Notes under the pieces: model-generated
Database searches by the model: none
Told to the model about the DNA's origin: nothing
The model's input: only the letters and a program-made list of their open reading frames with translations
In this document: piece by piece, positions 48,060-59,200 of the stretch
How the letters are laid out: every line of letters begins with the position of its first letter
Numbering within the stretch: the first letter of the stretch is position 1
Position numbers and translations under genes: made by a program
Source: Strongyloides papillosus
Lineage: Eukaryota; Nematoda; Chromadorea; Rhabditida; Strongyloididae
Length of the DNA stretch: 64,000 bases
Direction of reading: 5' to 3'
NCBI GenBank assembly: GCA_005656395.1
Contig: SRSI01000032.1
Span: forward strand, 1-64,000

Positions 48060-48407
48060 TATCAGTACTATTTTTAATTCACAACTGTTTTGTTCATTTA
48101 GTATAGTTTTTTTTAATACTACTTTTTAATCAGTACTGTTTTTTTTGTTAGTACTGTTTTTTTGTGATCAGTACTGTTTTTTTTTTGTCAGTACTGTTTT
48201 TTTTTGGTCAGTACTGTTTTTTTGTGATCAGTACTGTTTTTTTGTGATCAGTACTATTTTTTTGTGATCAGTACTATTTTTTTGTGATCAGTACTGTTTT
48301 TTTGTGATCAGTACTGTTTTTTTGTGATCAGAACTGCTTTTTTGTGATCAGTACTATTTTTTTTTGTTCAGTACTGTTTTTTTCTGTTCAGTACTGTTTT
48401 TGAATAT
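48060..48407. repeat. 20-bp minisatellite, right array
   Basis: About 14-16 units of 19-20 bp, consensus CAGTACTGTTTTTTTGTGAT, degenerate at the left edge and most regular in the middle. It resembles the reverse complement of the left array's core and the inner end of the right terminal repeat (CAGTTCTATTTTTGATG). Confidence 0.9.
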
Positions 48408-48591
48408 TCAATAAAAATTTAATTTTTCAGTTCTATTTTTGATGCGAAAAATTTTTCTGTGTCTGCATAAAACAATTCTCCTACCATGCATTTGAGATGT
48501 TAAAAATGTTCCAAAAACCTATGTAAACGAAAGTTATGCATGAAGTTTTGGCACGTTTTCTATTGGCGTGTTAAGAATTGTCCAGAAACAA

Positions 48592-48685
48592 GCCCCATTG
48601 GCGCAGTTGGTTAGCGCGTGGTACTTATAAGTTAAAGCTTTTCTAAGCAATGCCAAGGTCACCAGTTCGAGCCTGGTATGGGGCA
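48592..48685 (+). tRNA. tRNA-Ile(UAU) with a ~19-nt intron
   Basis: 94 nt precursor. The acceptor GCCCCAT pairs with ATGGGGC, D arm TGGCGCAGTTGGTTAGCGC, anticodon loop CTTATAA (anticodon TAT), then an intron of about 19 nt (GTTAAAGCTTTTCTAAGCA, 48629-48647 approximately), then the 3' anticodon stem TGCC, T arm CCAGTTCGAGCCTGG, discriminator A. The intron position directly after the anticodon loop and the overall sequence follow the animal tRNA-Ile(UAU) pattern. Confidence 0.95.
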
Positions 48686-48699
48686 AAAAATTATATTTT

Positions 48700-49110
48700 A
48701 TATTTAAGATACTACGAAAAGGCCGTCCAATAATTATATTTTTCTATTTTTACAATCTCACATAAGTAAACAATTAGAAGAAAAATAAAGAAGAGCTAAT
48801 TAATGACATTATAAATTACTTCCAAAGAAATCCAAAAATTTATTAATTTTCCTTTAAAATTGTAATATAATTGAAGTAATATTTCAAAGTATGTTTTGAT
48901 TTAAGTTCTGTTTTTATAAAAATAAAATTATCAAATCTGTAATTTAAATACATGCCTTGTTTTTTAGAACTAAAATATTATTTATGAATAAAAAAAGTAA
49001 AACATTTACTTTTTTAGATTACTTTTGTAGAAAAAATATTTTGTTTGTTAATTAATAAGTTAAACTAGAATTTTCTGTGTAATGATACGCTCTAAGTACC
49101 CTACGGCAAA
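48700..49110. other. AT-rich interval between tRNA genes
   Basis: Nothing recognised. Confidence 0.5.
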
Positions 49111-49115
49111 GCCGT

Positions 49116-49187
49116 GGGGATATAGCTCAGTGGTAGAGCATGTGACTGCAGATCATATGGTCCCCGGTTCAATCCCGGGTGTCCCCT
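49116..49187 (+). tRNA. tRNA-Cys(GCA)
   Basis: 72 nt. The acceptor GGGGATA pairs with TGTCCCC, D arm TAGCTCAGTGGTAGAGC, anticodon GCA in GACTGCAGATC, T arm CCCGGTTCAATCCCGGG, discriminator T. The region just upstream has an imperfect GGCAAAGCC hairpin. Confidence 0.96.
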
Positions 49188-49673
49188 ACGTCTACCGTTT
49201 TTTAGGTAAACACATATTTGTTACATCAAACCATTTGATATTTTTATTTTATAATAATATAAAAAAATGTATTAGATTTTTTTATCGCATTTTCAAAGAT
49301 TAATTACAATGAAATCAAAAATAAAATAATACCACAAACATTGAAATATTTATATACTCAAAAATTAAAGTACGTCTTTAATAGTTATAAATTGATAAAT
49401 AATTATAGCAAAAATACGATGAATTATGTTTTTATGACTATATCTAATAAAATATCTTAAATACAAGTGCATTATGTAAATGAAATTTTTATTCGGCTAG
49501 AACTAGTGTACTGAAATTTTAACAGTAAAAAAAATAGAAATTAACATGACTAGTTCAAAAATATATCTTTTAGCTATTTACTTGTAAAAATCGGTTTAAT
49601 TTTGTTAAATTTTATATTTGTGTAATTACAAATAAATATTATATTAATTTTATATTCTTTAATTTCTAAATAG

Positions 49674-49915
49674 AGTGAGGATGGGCCCCGTGGTATTATG
49701 TAAAGTTTTCGGATCAAGATAAAAATAATCACGGTAATGAATACTGTAACAATAAAAACATTTATTTAATATTACGAAAATCATCTAAGCTAAAAAGTAA
49801 TTCGATCGTTAAGTATAATTGTTATCCATGTTAATTGTTATATACGTTAATTGTTAATTTTATGTTGTTAATATGTTATTTGTAGGCGAGACTACACAAA
49901 TAAAAATATTTTACT
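49674..49915 (+). repeat. 5' LTR of gypsy-type element 1
   Basis: 242 bp, AGT..ACT ends. AATAAA motifs occur at about 49752 and 49897. An in-frame ATG for the internal ORF lies at 49873, inside the LTR. Confidence 0.9.
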
Positions 49916-49980
49916 TCTGCATCAACGTGTATTGGACCTTATATTTTACTTGGGGAAAAGAAGGTCAATACTGGGGGTTG

Positions 49981-52900
49981 ATGAGAACAGAAGAGATAAA
50001 ATTGTGTGAGACTATTTTAAACGGAATCCTAGAGATCTTTGGAGTTAAAAAGGAGAATCTAGGAGAAGGTGTTTACGAGGGAATTATTGAAGCTTTGAAA
50101 AACGATCTTCTGACGCGTAAACCAGAAGTGGTAGCCAAGAAAACCTTGGAACTGTTGGGGGAGAAAAGTATATTGACCCAAAAACAGACAGAGGAGGCTT
50201 TAAAGACGCTTGAAGAAGAAGTTGAAAAACAAGATAAGGCTAAAGTAGATTCGGGAGAAAACATGACTGAAACGGCTCAAAGGATGGCAACGTCGCCAAA
50301 GTTAATGGCAGCCATGATGAAGTTGGAACCCACATCTAGCAACCCGAGATTGGTAAATCAATGGTTTGAAGAGTTTGAAGATAGATGGACGCTAAGTTAC
50401 ACTGATGAAGAAAGAGGTAGACCTGAAAATGGGGAGTTGAAGTTAGTCCATTTACGTATCTTGTATGGAATCAAGGTTCGTACGTTCATGGATGGCAAAG
50501 CTGATGAACTTAAGGATACCTATGAGAAAGCTAAGAATTGGATTTTAAAAAGATTTGGTTCCGATGCTAGAGAAGAAGAAATCGACAAACTTGTAAACTT
50601 CAAAATAAGAGTGAGTGACCCGGAGCAATTCAATGAAGATACCCAGAAGTTCCGAGATCTGATAGAGAAGGCTTATGGAGATGTTAAAGAGAAGGAACTA
50701 CTTAACCGTCTTGGAGGTATGCTGAGAGGAGACCTACAAACCATGTTCTTCACTTACCTGGCTAGTATCAACAGCTACGATGATATGGTATCTAAGTTGA
50801 TTCAATATATGAATATTAAGGGTCCACTCAAGGAAAAGAAGTTTAAGAATATTAATAGAAGTACGCCTATGAAGAAAGATGTTGATAAAGATGATGAAAG
50901 TTCTTGGATGAAGAAGAAATGCTATCAATGTGGAGAGATGGGTCACATAAAGCCAATATGCCCACTATTGAAAGCTAAAAGTGATGTTAAGATAGAAAGA
51001 ACCAGTAAAGCTTCTGAAAATGATAAAGATAAAAGAATTGAGGAATTAACACAGATGGTCAACAAGTTATCTAGATTGGTTAATGAAAAAGAGTATTCAA
51101 CCAATATTTGCAGAAAATTGGAAGTCAAAGAAGAAAAGAAACTAGATGACGATAAAGAAAATGCTAAAGTTCCTGAGAAAAGAATAAGAACCCGTAAAGG
51201 TGAGGATCTTGCTATTACGAGAGATGCTACACGTCGATTCAAGGAATTCTATGTTTTAGGAACTTTGATGAAGGAAAATAAGAAACATGAGATTACTGAA
51301 GTACCAGTTACCTGTCTGATTGATACTGGCTCCACTAGAACGATTATTACAGAATCGGTATACCGCGCTGTGACTAAGAAGGAGGCATGTAACCTGACAC
51401 CAATTTCTTTCAACTTGGCTGATGGCAGCACATGGTCTTTGATGGGAGTCGCAGATGTCACATTGAAATTAGGACAATTAAAAGTCAAAGTAAAGGTTGC
51501 TGTATGTCAAGATGGAGACTTTAACTTTGAGAGAAATCAGACGCGTTATTCTGTAATGGTTGGCTCAGATCTGTTGACTGCTACGAATGCTTGTATCAAT
51601 TACGGAACTGAGGAAGTTACCTTGGAAGGTCTGTTGGTACCATCTCTTGTGGAAATCCAAAATTCAGAGAAGAATGAAATCAGAAATGTTTTTAGAATCA
51701 CAAATGAAGAAAAGATGTTTAGAAGTGAACTAGAAAAAGAATTTCCACAAGCTATATCTAAAAGTAAGTATGATCTAGGAAGATGTACCATACATGCACC
51801 AAAAATGGAAGAGATAGCTCAGTATCCTAAAGTGGTGAGATACAAACATTCCCAGGAGAATGCTCTTGCGATAAATGAGGAAATTAAGAAACTTTGTAAG
51901 GTAGGAGTACTGAAAGAATGTATGCATCCTAGTATTGTCTTGAATCTAACGGTAACGGTTAAGAAAGAATTCGTGGAAGTTCAAGAAGAGAATTCACAGG
52001 GAGCAATTGAAGTTAAATCTGTAGTTAAGAAGGATAAACGTATATGTTTGGATGCTCGCCCATACAATAAAGTTGCCCAAAGAGCTAATGTAAGTGTACA
52101 ACCTTATAAAGAAGTTTTTCAGAAGTTAAGATTAGCCAAAAGATATAGTACTATAGATATGAGACAATTTTTCTATCAAATGCCCTTACATGAAAGTGAT
52201 AGAGAGAAACTAGGAGTACAGGATCCTATTACGGGGATAAGATATTCTTATCAGTGTTTACCATTTGGTCTGATCAATAGTCCTTCGTACGCCCAAAGTA
52301 TCATTGAGGAAATCATCAAGAGAACTGAGTTCGTTAATGAGGAAGGAAAATCTATCAATCCTAAGTTATATTACGTAAGCAGTTATTTGGACGATGTTTT
52401 AGTTTCATCTATGGTTGACTCTGATGAATTTCACAAATTAATTGTAAGATGCTTTATGAGAAGTCTGTCAAATCATAATATTAAATGTAATTTTGCTAAA
52501 ACCACGTTGTTAAGTAAGAAAATTGTATATCTTAATTTCTGTCTTGAGAATGGAATGGTTAGTCCAAATGAGAAGTATATCAAATGTTTAGAATCTTTCC
52601 CAAGACCAGAAACAAGATTGGCTGTAAAACGATTCTTGGGTATGGTTTCGTATGTGCATGGTCATCTTTATAATGTGGCTGAATATATGGCAAAAATTTA
52701 CAAAGCAATTCAACAAAACAAAATTTGTTGGGGGGAAGAGCAAGAAGAGGCCTTCTTGATGATTAAGAAAAGTTTGAGGGATGTCTGTCATTTGCATATG
52801 GGAGATCCTGAAAGAGATTATGTGATGTTTGTTGATGCGTCAAAAGAAGGTGAAGCGGCTTGTATAGGTCAATTTTTGCCAATTGATGTTAACACCAAGT

Positions 52901-54609
52901 TATGGATGGAAAGAGAATCCTGTCCTAAAAAGTTTAGAAAATATGAAGTTGATTTTATTAAGTACAAGTATAAAGGTGATGAAGAAGTAAGATTCATGCC
53001 ATTAGGATTTTATTCTAAGAGAAATAAAGATCTTACTCCTCAATCAGCAACGAAATTGGAATTACGTTGTCTTGATAATGCTTTAGCATATTTCAAGTCT
53101 ATGGTTAATACTGGAAGACAATTAATTATCTATACTGATCACAAGAATGTTATAAACTTATTATCTGGAGGTACTGATGCTCAAAAGTACATGAGACATA
53201 TTAACCGTATCTTGACTTATGGTAAAGGACTTACGGTTAGATATCTTGAAGGAAAAGAAAATTGTATAGCTGATACTTTAAGTAGAGGGTTTAGTAGAGC
53301 TGTAATGACAAGAAAATATTTAGTAGATGTTAATTTCAACGATATGGAAGTTTCTGTCGCTGATAAATGTGAAAGAGTTGACAATCAACTGGAATCTAGA
53401 GAAAAATTAATTGAAGCTAAGTTTTGGGATAGAAAGTTAAGTATTCCAGAAAGAAAATTATGTTTATTTCAGGAATTACATGATGAAAGTGGTCATACCC
53501 ACACTCTAGCTAAAGAAGATGAATTAAGGAAAAGAATAGATGTATCAAATGAAATTGACTATGAAACTATTAAATCGGAATTTAAGAAGTATGTTCAAGC
53601 TTGTAGTATCTGCAAGGAGAGGAATGATGAACCAAAAGTTAAGTGGCATCTTAATTCAGAATGTTTTATAGCTACTGCTCCACTTCAGATCGTGCAGGCT
53701 GATGTTTTAGGTCCGCTTCCTATTACAGAAAGAGGAAACCGCTATGCTATAATCTGGTGTGATGTGGTTACACGTTACCTTGGAGGAGCACCATTATCAT
53801 CATTACAGACTGAATGTATCTTAAAAGGACTTGAGGATTCACTATATTATGTTTTTGGGAGGATTATGTATTTGAAGTGTGACAATGCCCAATATTTTAT
53901 AAGTTTAAAAGAAATTTTGAAAGAACGTCATGGAACCCAAATGATTCTTGGGATACCTTATAAGCATACAAGTCAAGGAGTTGTTGAGAGATCTATAAAG
54001 ACAGTTGAACAACTAGCTTCAAAAATGGCATTAGAACTCAAGTTAGATAGTAAAGTAGACTGGGATAATATTTTGGCAGGTGTTTTATTTCATATTAATA
54101 ATGCCAAACACTCTACAGTTAAAGAGAGCCCATTTTATTTGTTACATGGATTCCGAAGCCCACTGAAGTATGATTTGAACTTAAAAGAAGAAAGTTTAGA
54201 ACAACTTAATATGTTGGTCGATAGACAATCGGAATTAGAACATAAACTCAACTATAAGGTAGCTCAAATGTTAATTAGACAAGAAAGAGATCGCTGCAAT
54301 AAACGGGATGATGTTGTTTCGGCTGAAGATTTAGAAACTGAAGAACTTGAGAAACCAAAAGCTGTAAAGAAGAAGATACCTAAAAAGGTTAGAAAGTTGT
54401 TACCCGGTACAAAGGTTAGAGTCTACTTTCCTAAGAAGGACAAGTTTGATGCAACATGGAAAGGAGGTTATGTTATCAAAAGAAGATCCCGTGATGGCCG
54501 TACCTATGAAGTTAGTAAAGGTGGAAAAGGAAGATATCTTATTCGGGACATCAACCATCTAAAGCTTGAAGAAGGGGGAAGTGAGGATGGGCCCCGTGGT
54601 ATTATGTAA
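49981..54609 (+). CDS. Gag-Pol polyprotein, single frame (gypsy-type)
   Basis: About 1540 aa from the first ATG outside the LTR (49981). The frame is open further up to an ATG at 49873 within the LTR, giving 1578 aa. Order (numbering from 49873): Gag with capsid-like region (about 100-320); CCHC zinc knuckle KCYQCGEMGHIKPIC (near 355); retropepsin CLIDTGSTRTII (near 480); reverse transcriptase with STIDMRQFFYQM, QCLPFGLINSPSY and SSYLDDVLVSS (760-870); RNase H with MFVDAS and IYTDHKN; integrase with an HHCC zinc region and D, D, E at QADVLGPLP, KCDNAQYF and GVVERSIKT (about 1275-1380). The C-terminal part is basic. The frame ends nine residues inside the 3' LTR. No frameshift separates Gag from Pol, as in Tf1-type elements. 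All catalytic residues are present, so the protein could be active (inferred). Confidence 0.93.
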   Translation: MRTEEIKLCETILNGILEIFGVKKENLGEGVYEGIIEALKNDLLTRKPEVVAKKTLELLGEKSILTQKQTEEALKTLEEEVEKQDKAKVDSGENMTETAQRMATSPKLMAAMMKLEPTSSNPRLVNQWFEEFEDRWTLSYTDEERGRPENGELKLVHLRILYGIKVRTFMDGKADELKDTYEKAKNWILKRFGSDAREEEIDKLVNFKIRVSDPEQFNEDTQKFRDLIEKAYGDVKEKELLNRLGGMLRGDLQTMFFTYLASINSYDDMVSKLIQYMNIKGPLKEKKFKNINRSTPMKKDVDKDDESSWMKKKCYQCGEMGHIKPICPLLKAKSDVKIERTSKASENDKDKRIEELTQMVNKLSRLVNEKEYSTNICRKLEVKEEKKLDDDKENAKVPEKRIRTRKGEDLAITRDATRRFKEFYVLGTLMKENKKHEITEVPVTCLIDTGSTRTIITESVYRAVTKKEACNLTPISFNLADGSTWSLMGVADVTLKLGQLKVKVKVAVCQDGDFNFERNQTRYSVMVGSDLLTATNACINYGTEEVTLEGLLVPSLVEIQNSEKNEIRNVFRITNEEKMFRSELEKEFPQAISKSKYDLGRCTIHAPKMEEIAQYPKVVRYKHSQENALAINEEIKKLCKVGVLKECMHPSIVLNLTVTVKKEFVEVQEENSQGAIEVKSVVKKDKRICLDARPYNKVAQRANVSVQPYKEVFQKLRLAKRYSTIDMRQFFYQMPLHESDREKLGVQDPITGIRYSYQCLPFGLINSPSYAQSIIEEIIKRTEFVNEEGKSINPKLYYVSSYLDDVLVSSMVDSDEFHKLIVRCFMRSLSNHNIKCNFAKTTLLSKKIVYLNFCLENGMVSPNEKYIKCLESFPRPETRLAVKRFLGMVSYVHGHLYNVAEYMAKIYKAIQQNKICWGEEQEEAFLMIKKSLRDVCHLHMGDPERDYVMFVDASKEGEAACIGQFLPIDVNTKLWMERESCPKKFRKYEVDFIKYKYKGDEEVRFMPLGFYSKRNKDLTPQSATKLELRCLDNALAYFKSMVNTGRQLIIYTDHKNVINLLSGGTDAQKYMRHINRILTYGKGLTVRYLEGKENCIADTLSRGFSRAVMTRKYLVDVNFNDMEVSVADKCERVDNQLESREKLIEAKFWDRKLSIPERKLCLFQELHDESGHTHTLAKEDELRKRIDVSNEIDYETIKSEFKKYVQACSICKERNDEPKVKWHLNSECFIATAPLQIVQADVLGPLPITERGNRYAIIWCDVVTRYLGGAPLSSLQTECILKGLEDSLYYVFGRIMYLKCDNAQYFISLKEILKERHGTQMILGIPYKHTSQGVVERSIKTVEQLASKMALELKLDSKVDWDNILAGVLFHINNAKHSTVKESPFYLLHGFRSPLKYDLNLKEESLEQLNMLVDRQSELEHKLNYKVAQMLIRQERDRCNKRDDVVSAEDLETEELEKPKAVKKKIPKKVRKLLPGTKVRVYFPKKDKFDATWKGGYVIKRRSRDGRTYEVSKGGKGRYLIRDINHLKLEEGGSEDGPRGIM

Positions 54610-54821
54610 AGTTTTCGGATCAAGATAAAAATAATCACGGTAATGAATACTGTAACAATAAAAACATTTATTTAATATTACGAAAATCATCTAAGCTAAA
54701 AAGTAATTCGATCGTTAAGTATAATTGTTATCCATGTTAATTGTTATATACGTTAATTGTTAATTTTATGTTGTTAATATGTTATTTGTAGGCGAGACTA
54801 CACAAATAAAAATATTTTACT
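54580..54821 (+). repeat. 3' LTR of gypsy-type element 1
   Basis: 242 bp, identical by eye to the 5' LTR. Contains the Gag-Pol stop codon at 54607-54609. Confidence 0.9.
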
Positions 54822-54824
54822 TAG

Positions 54825-55790
54825 TAAGGATTTAATAAAATCAAAAACAACTGTTTTTTTTTAAATATTTGCAAAAATAATTATTGACTATACATAAAAT
54901 CTATTATTATAAAAAAAACATAGTTTCTATAATTTTATTTTTTTTTATTATTAATTATTTCCTTATTTAATTTATACTACTCCTTGCATTATAAATATAA
55001 TAATTGAATACATACATATTTTTAACTCAGAATCTAGCAGATACAATAATGTCTATAATTTTACCTTGGAATAGATTGTCTTTTTTTAATATTTAGAAGC
55101 AAATCTTGCGTTTCATCATTCATTCTCAATAGTCTTTTTAACTCAACTGCTAAAAGATAATAATTTCAAGTTTATTGACTTTACGTACTTTGTAAAAATT
55201 AATATAAGAGTTTAAATGTAGCGATAGAACGTTACAGAACCTTTTAGAAAATAACCCGAAGTTGGCATTGAGATTATACAAAAAGTGAATTTTCATATGT
55301 CAGTTAGTTTAAAAAAGTTTTACTCTCCAGACGGTAGATTTTAATTATTGTTATTCTATATACTAATTATTGTATTATTTAGTGAGATAACCTAGAATTT
55401 ATTTTAATTATTAAAATTTAATTTAAATGATTAAATTATATTAAAAAAATGTTTAGCAATTTTAGAAATCATCAAAATCATTAATATAAATAAGGTAATG
55501 CATAATACAAAAACTTTTGATATAGTTTTAATTTATGTAATTTATAATTAATATTTTTAAAGCATTTATAATGAGTATATTATAAAGGTTAAAAGATGTA
55601 AAGTGAATGAAATCTGATTTAAGAAACTATAACTACATTGAAAAATACCACATAAAAAAACTAATACATAAAGCAATATTTATCGTAATTGTACTTATTT
55701 TTTAAATATTTTCGAGTAAACTGTGAAATTTTGGTAGTAGTGTTAATATTTGTAACAAAGAAATAAACATAGAGTTATGATTATTGTATT
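54825..55790. other. AT-rich interval between two LTR elements
   Basis: No reading frame, tRNA or repeat recognised. Confidence 0.5.
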
Positions 55791-55795
55791 GTTTG

Positions 55796-56010
55796 AGTGA
55801 CGATTGACCCATCAATCAGCTTATACCTGTGACATAGTTAATCTTTTCCCTATATAAGATTAATATTGTCACATATTTATTCACTAATTTACATTACATT
55901 GCTTATTTCATTTTATTATATGACACGTTTTCTTTACATTATTGTATAACAATTTTTCCCTTATTTTATTGTAATATATTTTAGTGTAATAATACCAATA
56001 AATTTTTACT
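55796..56010 (+). repeat. 5' LTR of gypsy-type element 2
   Basis: 215 bp. Contains a TATATAAG box at 55851-55858 and AATAAA at 55997-56002, so promoter and polyadenylation signals are both inside the LTR. Confidence 0.92.
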
Positions 56011-56258
56011 CGTGAAAAGTCGCTTCACGGAGTAATCAGGGGTATTTCTGCAAACTAATCTTAACTAACACTAACTAGTTAGGGGTTTATATTCACCGGG
56101 AACTTCGGACACTTCGGAGGACATCTTTCGCTTCTTTTTTGTTTCTTTTGGACTTGTAAGTGATTCGCTCGAGTACGTTGGTGACTGCTCGCGTTTCAGG
56201 GAATTAACTATCACTCTTGACGACCTATTGTTTACTGGAATAGGCTAGAGTGGCATAG
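56011..56258 (+). promoter_or_regulatory. AUG-free leader of element 2 with hairpin and splice-like sites
   Basis: This leader starts with the CGTGAA/TTCACG hairpin and contains no ATG in any frame. A consensus donor GTAAGT occurs at 56157, with acceptor-like GTTTCAG ending at 56199 and GGATCAG ending at 56279. In-frame TAG at 56256-56258 marks the upstream limit of the Gag frame. Confidence 0.6.
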
Positions 56259-59200
56259 TTGGGTATCATACTGGATCAGTCAGACATTCTAAGGATCCAG
56301 ATCATTACGTTATTGGAATCAAGGTCACTGGCTTGTGACGAGGGAACTATTTCGCTGGTATTGGAAAACGTTCCACCCAAGGCATTCACTTCTTCGTGTG
56401 AATCTCGTGTTATCAACTTAATCTCTAGTACTATAGATCGCTTGTTGGAGGACCAATCACCGTCATCGTCGGACACGTCACAAGGTGCTGAGGACGAGGA
56501 GATTTCTTTACTTATTGACCGCTTTGAAAGCTCATTTAAGGATACTATATTTGTTACTGGACCATCTACTGACATGGTTGCTAACTGGGAAGGACAGTCT
56601 GAATTTGACAGTGCTAAGAATACAAAGTTTTCGAAATGGATTGACGCGTTGGAACTCCGATTCAATTTAGATGACATGAATGAAACGACACATGCGCCGC
56701 GTATGCTGACAATTTTAAAGCTTAAGGTTGGACCACTAGGCAGAGAGACTATTTCGGATGCACAAGCTACTACATATGCTTTGGCGAAAGAGGCTTTGAA
56801 GGAACGTTATGATTACAAGATGTCGGTTGAAGCTGCTATCATGAAACTCTCGATGACCCGTGTTGATTATACTCCAGACAAATTTGGTGAATCTGTCCGT
56901 GCTATTGGGGATCTCATTTGTGCTACAATACCGAATCTTCCTTCTTCTTCAAAACTGGATGTCGTCAGCCAACGTCTTCTTTCTATCTTGAAGGGATCTG
57001 TTCAGCGAAGACTCTTGGATAGACTTGGTTTCTACAAATCATTGAATGATCTTTATACTGACCTGGAGTTCAACAATCAAATGTCTAATGATTTCAACAA
57101 TGGTAGAAGGCCCCTCCAACCACGTAATCAAAATCTTCAATCACAACTTTCTCGTAACGATAGTATCAGGTGTCATCATTGCAATTTCCCTGGACATAAG
57201 AAGGCCCAATGTAAAAGATTTGCTAAAGGACTGCCAAAAGCCGACTACACTGTTGAAAGAAAAGATAGACCAGATGCTCCAAAGACTACGTGTGCTGTTT
57301 CTACTCCATCTACTACTAGTCTCCGTCCGGCTGTTGTCATGCTTCCTATAAATGGACTTCCAACTAAATGTTTAATTGATTCTGGTTCTGCTATCTCTTT
57401 AATTCATTTCAACAATGCTCAGTTCTTTGCTTCTTATGGGTGCGATTTTAAAATCACTGGTGCTACGGGTGTAGAAGAAACTATCAAATCTTATTCTAAG
57501 TTAAGTGTAAATGTGGGTACCAAGACTGTTACTGTTCATCTCTACCATTCAAAATCTTCTGTTGTCTTGGAGAAAACTATTCTTGGCATGGATTTCATTA
57601 CACAAGTCAGTCCAACTACTATTACGTCTGAAGGTATCGTTCTGAACAATCAACTGTTTAAATATGCTGAGAATCTTGAGTCCACTATTTCTGCCGCTGT
57701 TGATATGGCACGTGAAGCTTTCCCTGTTCGATCATTATGTAATATGGTACAAGTTAACAATACCGAAATTGTTCCTGAGGCTTCTCCTCTCTTATCTAAC
57801 GAGGATGTTCTTGCTAAGATCACAGAACGCTATGGTGATGAGGGTTTATATGATGTATTTTCAATGGACAAAACGGATATTGGTCAGTGTTGTGAGCATG
57901 TACCTTACATTGCTTTTGATTATTCTAAGGTGAAACCATTCCGTCCTTTCAATTTCCCAACTCGTCTGATGGATCAAGCTGAACTTGTTATTCAAGAAAT
58001 GATAGATTCTGGAACAATTGAAGAAGCTCCTGCAAAACTTCTTCATAATCTTATACCGGTTAAGAAACGTGACAATACTATAAGGCCAACAACTGACATG
58101 CGTAGAAGTAACGATGCTGCTCCAAACTTCGATTATCCTGTTCATCGTGTGGACAATGCTGTTCAAGAAGCTGCTGGTGGTGATTATTACCTTTTATGCG
58201 ATCTTGTATCTTCATTCCACCAATTTCGCCTACATCCTGATAATGTTGGAGACATAGGAATCTTTTTTAATCGTAAGACATACCGCTACTTATCTCTTCC
58301 TCAAGGTTTCAAACTATCACCTCAACTTATGCAGTCTATTCTTGACAGTTTAGCTATTCCTGGACTACGATGGTATTATGATGATGGTATTTTGAAGACC
58401 GTTGGAACTCTAGATGACCACTTAGAAAGAGTTCGCAATACGTTATTGATGTTAAAGGTTGCTAATTTGAAAATCAGCTGGAAAAAAAGTATTCTTTGTA
58501 GTTCAACTATCAATTATCTCGGGCATACTATTTCTAAACATGGTACTCAAGTGTCAGAATCCGCGTGTAAGGCTATTATGAACTTGAAGACACCAACCTG
58601 TGCAAGTGATGTTAAGTCCCTACTTGGTTCTTTATCATTTTATTGTAGCTATGTTTCTAACTTTGCTAATAAAATGCTTCCTATTACTGCTCTGCTTAAG
58701 AAAGATACTCCCTTTGTATGGTCTAATGAATGTCAACGTATTTTTGATGATCTTAAGTCTGGTTTATGTTCTCGTGATATCCTGTATACAGAAATTAAAG
58801 ATCTTCCTCTTGAAGTTTATACTGACGCTAGCCAAACTGGTTTTGGAGGTTATATGGCCCAAACTATTGATGGTACTAAAAGAATTCTTCGTTATTGGTC
58901 TAAGAAAAGAACACATACTATACGTCAACGGGATTCAGTTTTTCTAGAAGGCATGTCAATTATCTTATTTGCTAGAAAACATTTACATTATCTACTTGGT
59001 GCTAAGATCTTGTGGCATTCGGACAATCTTCCTATTATCAAATACTTTAGTAAGAATTTAGACCACCACCCACAACTTTCTGCATGGGCTACCGAGCTAT
59101 CTGTTCTTGACATTACATGGAAATATCTGCCTGGACCTTCGAATATGCTAGCAGATACATTGTCCCGACTTATGGTAGATGAAAATTCAAATGGTGTTAC

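Larger units (their letters stand above)
47338..48493. mobile_element. Foldback/MITE element with internal minisatellites
   Basis: Imperfect inverted ends. Left, from about 47338: GGTAG..TATGCAGATCCACAGAAAAAATTTTCGCATC, continuing to CAAAAATAGGACTGAAAAATT. Right, reverse-complemented from about 48493: GGTAG..TATGCAGACACAGAAAAATTTTTCGCATC, continuing to CAAAAATAGAACTGAAAAATT. The inner ends of both repeats run into tandem arrays (47431-47690 and 48060-48407) separated by about 370 bp of AT-rich DNA without ORF. The outer borders and target duplication are uncertain. The CACAG terminus within the repeat could be the real end of a Tc1-type element. Confidence 0.75.
49674..54821 (+). mobile_element. 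Ty3/gypsy-type LTR retrotransposon 1, apparently intact
   Basis: 5148 bp. Two 242-bp LTRs (49674-49915 and 54580-54821) appear identical, start AGTGAGG and end TTTTACT, so termini are AGT..ACT rather than TG..CA. TAG flanks both sides (49671-49673, 54822-54824), a short possible target duplication. A polypurine tract (GAAGAAGGGGGA) stands directly before the 3' LTR. No TGG-type primer site follows the 5' LTR. One ORF spans Gag to integrase. Identical LTRs and an intact frame imply a very recent insertion. Confidence 0.93.

Noticed and set aside
47431..48407. Possible CRISPR array from regular repeats
   Set aside because: Units are contiguous 20-mers with no unique spacers, in a eukaryotic context, so they are minisatellites.
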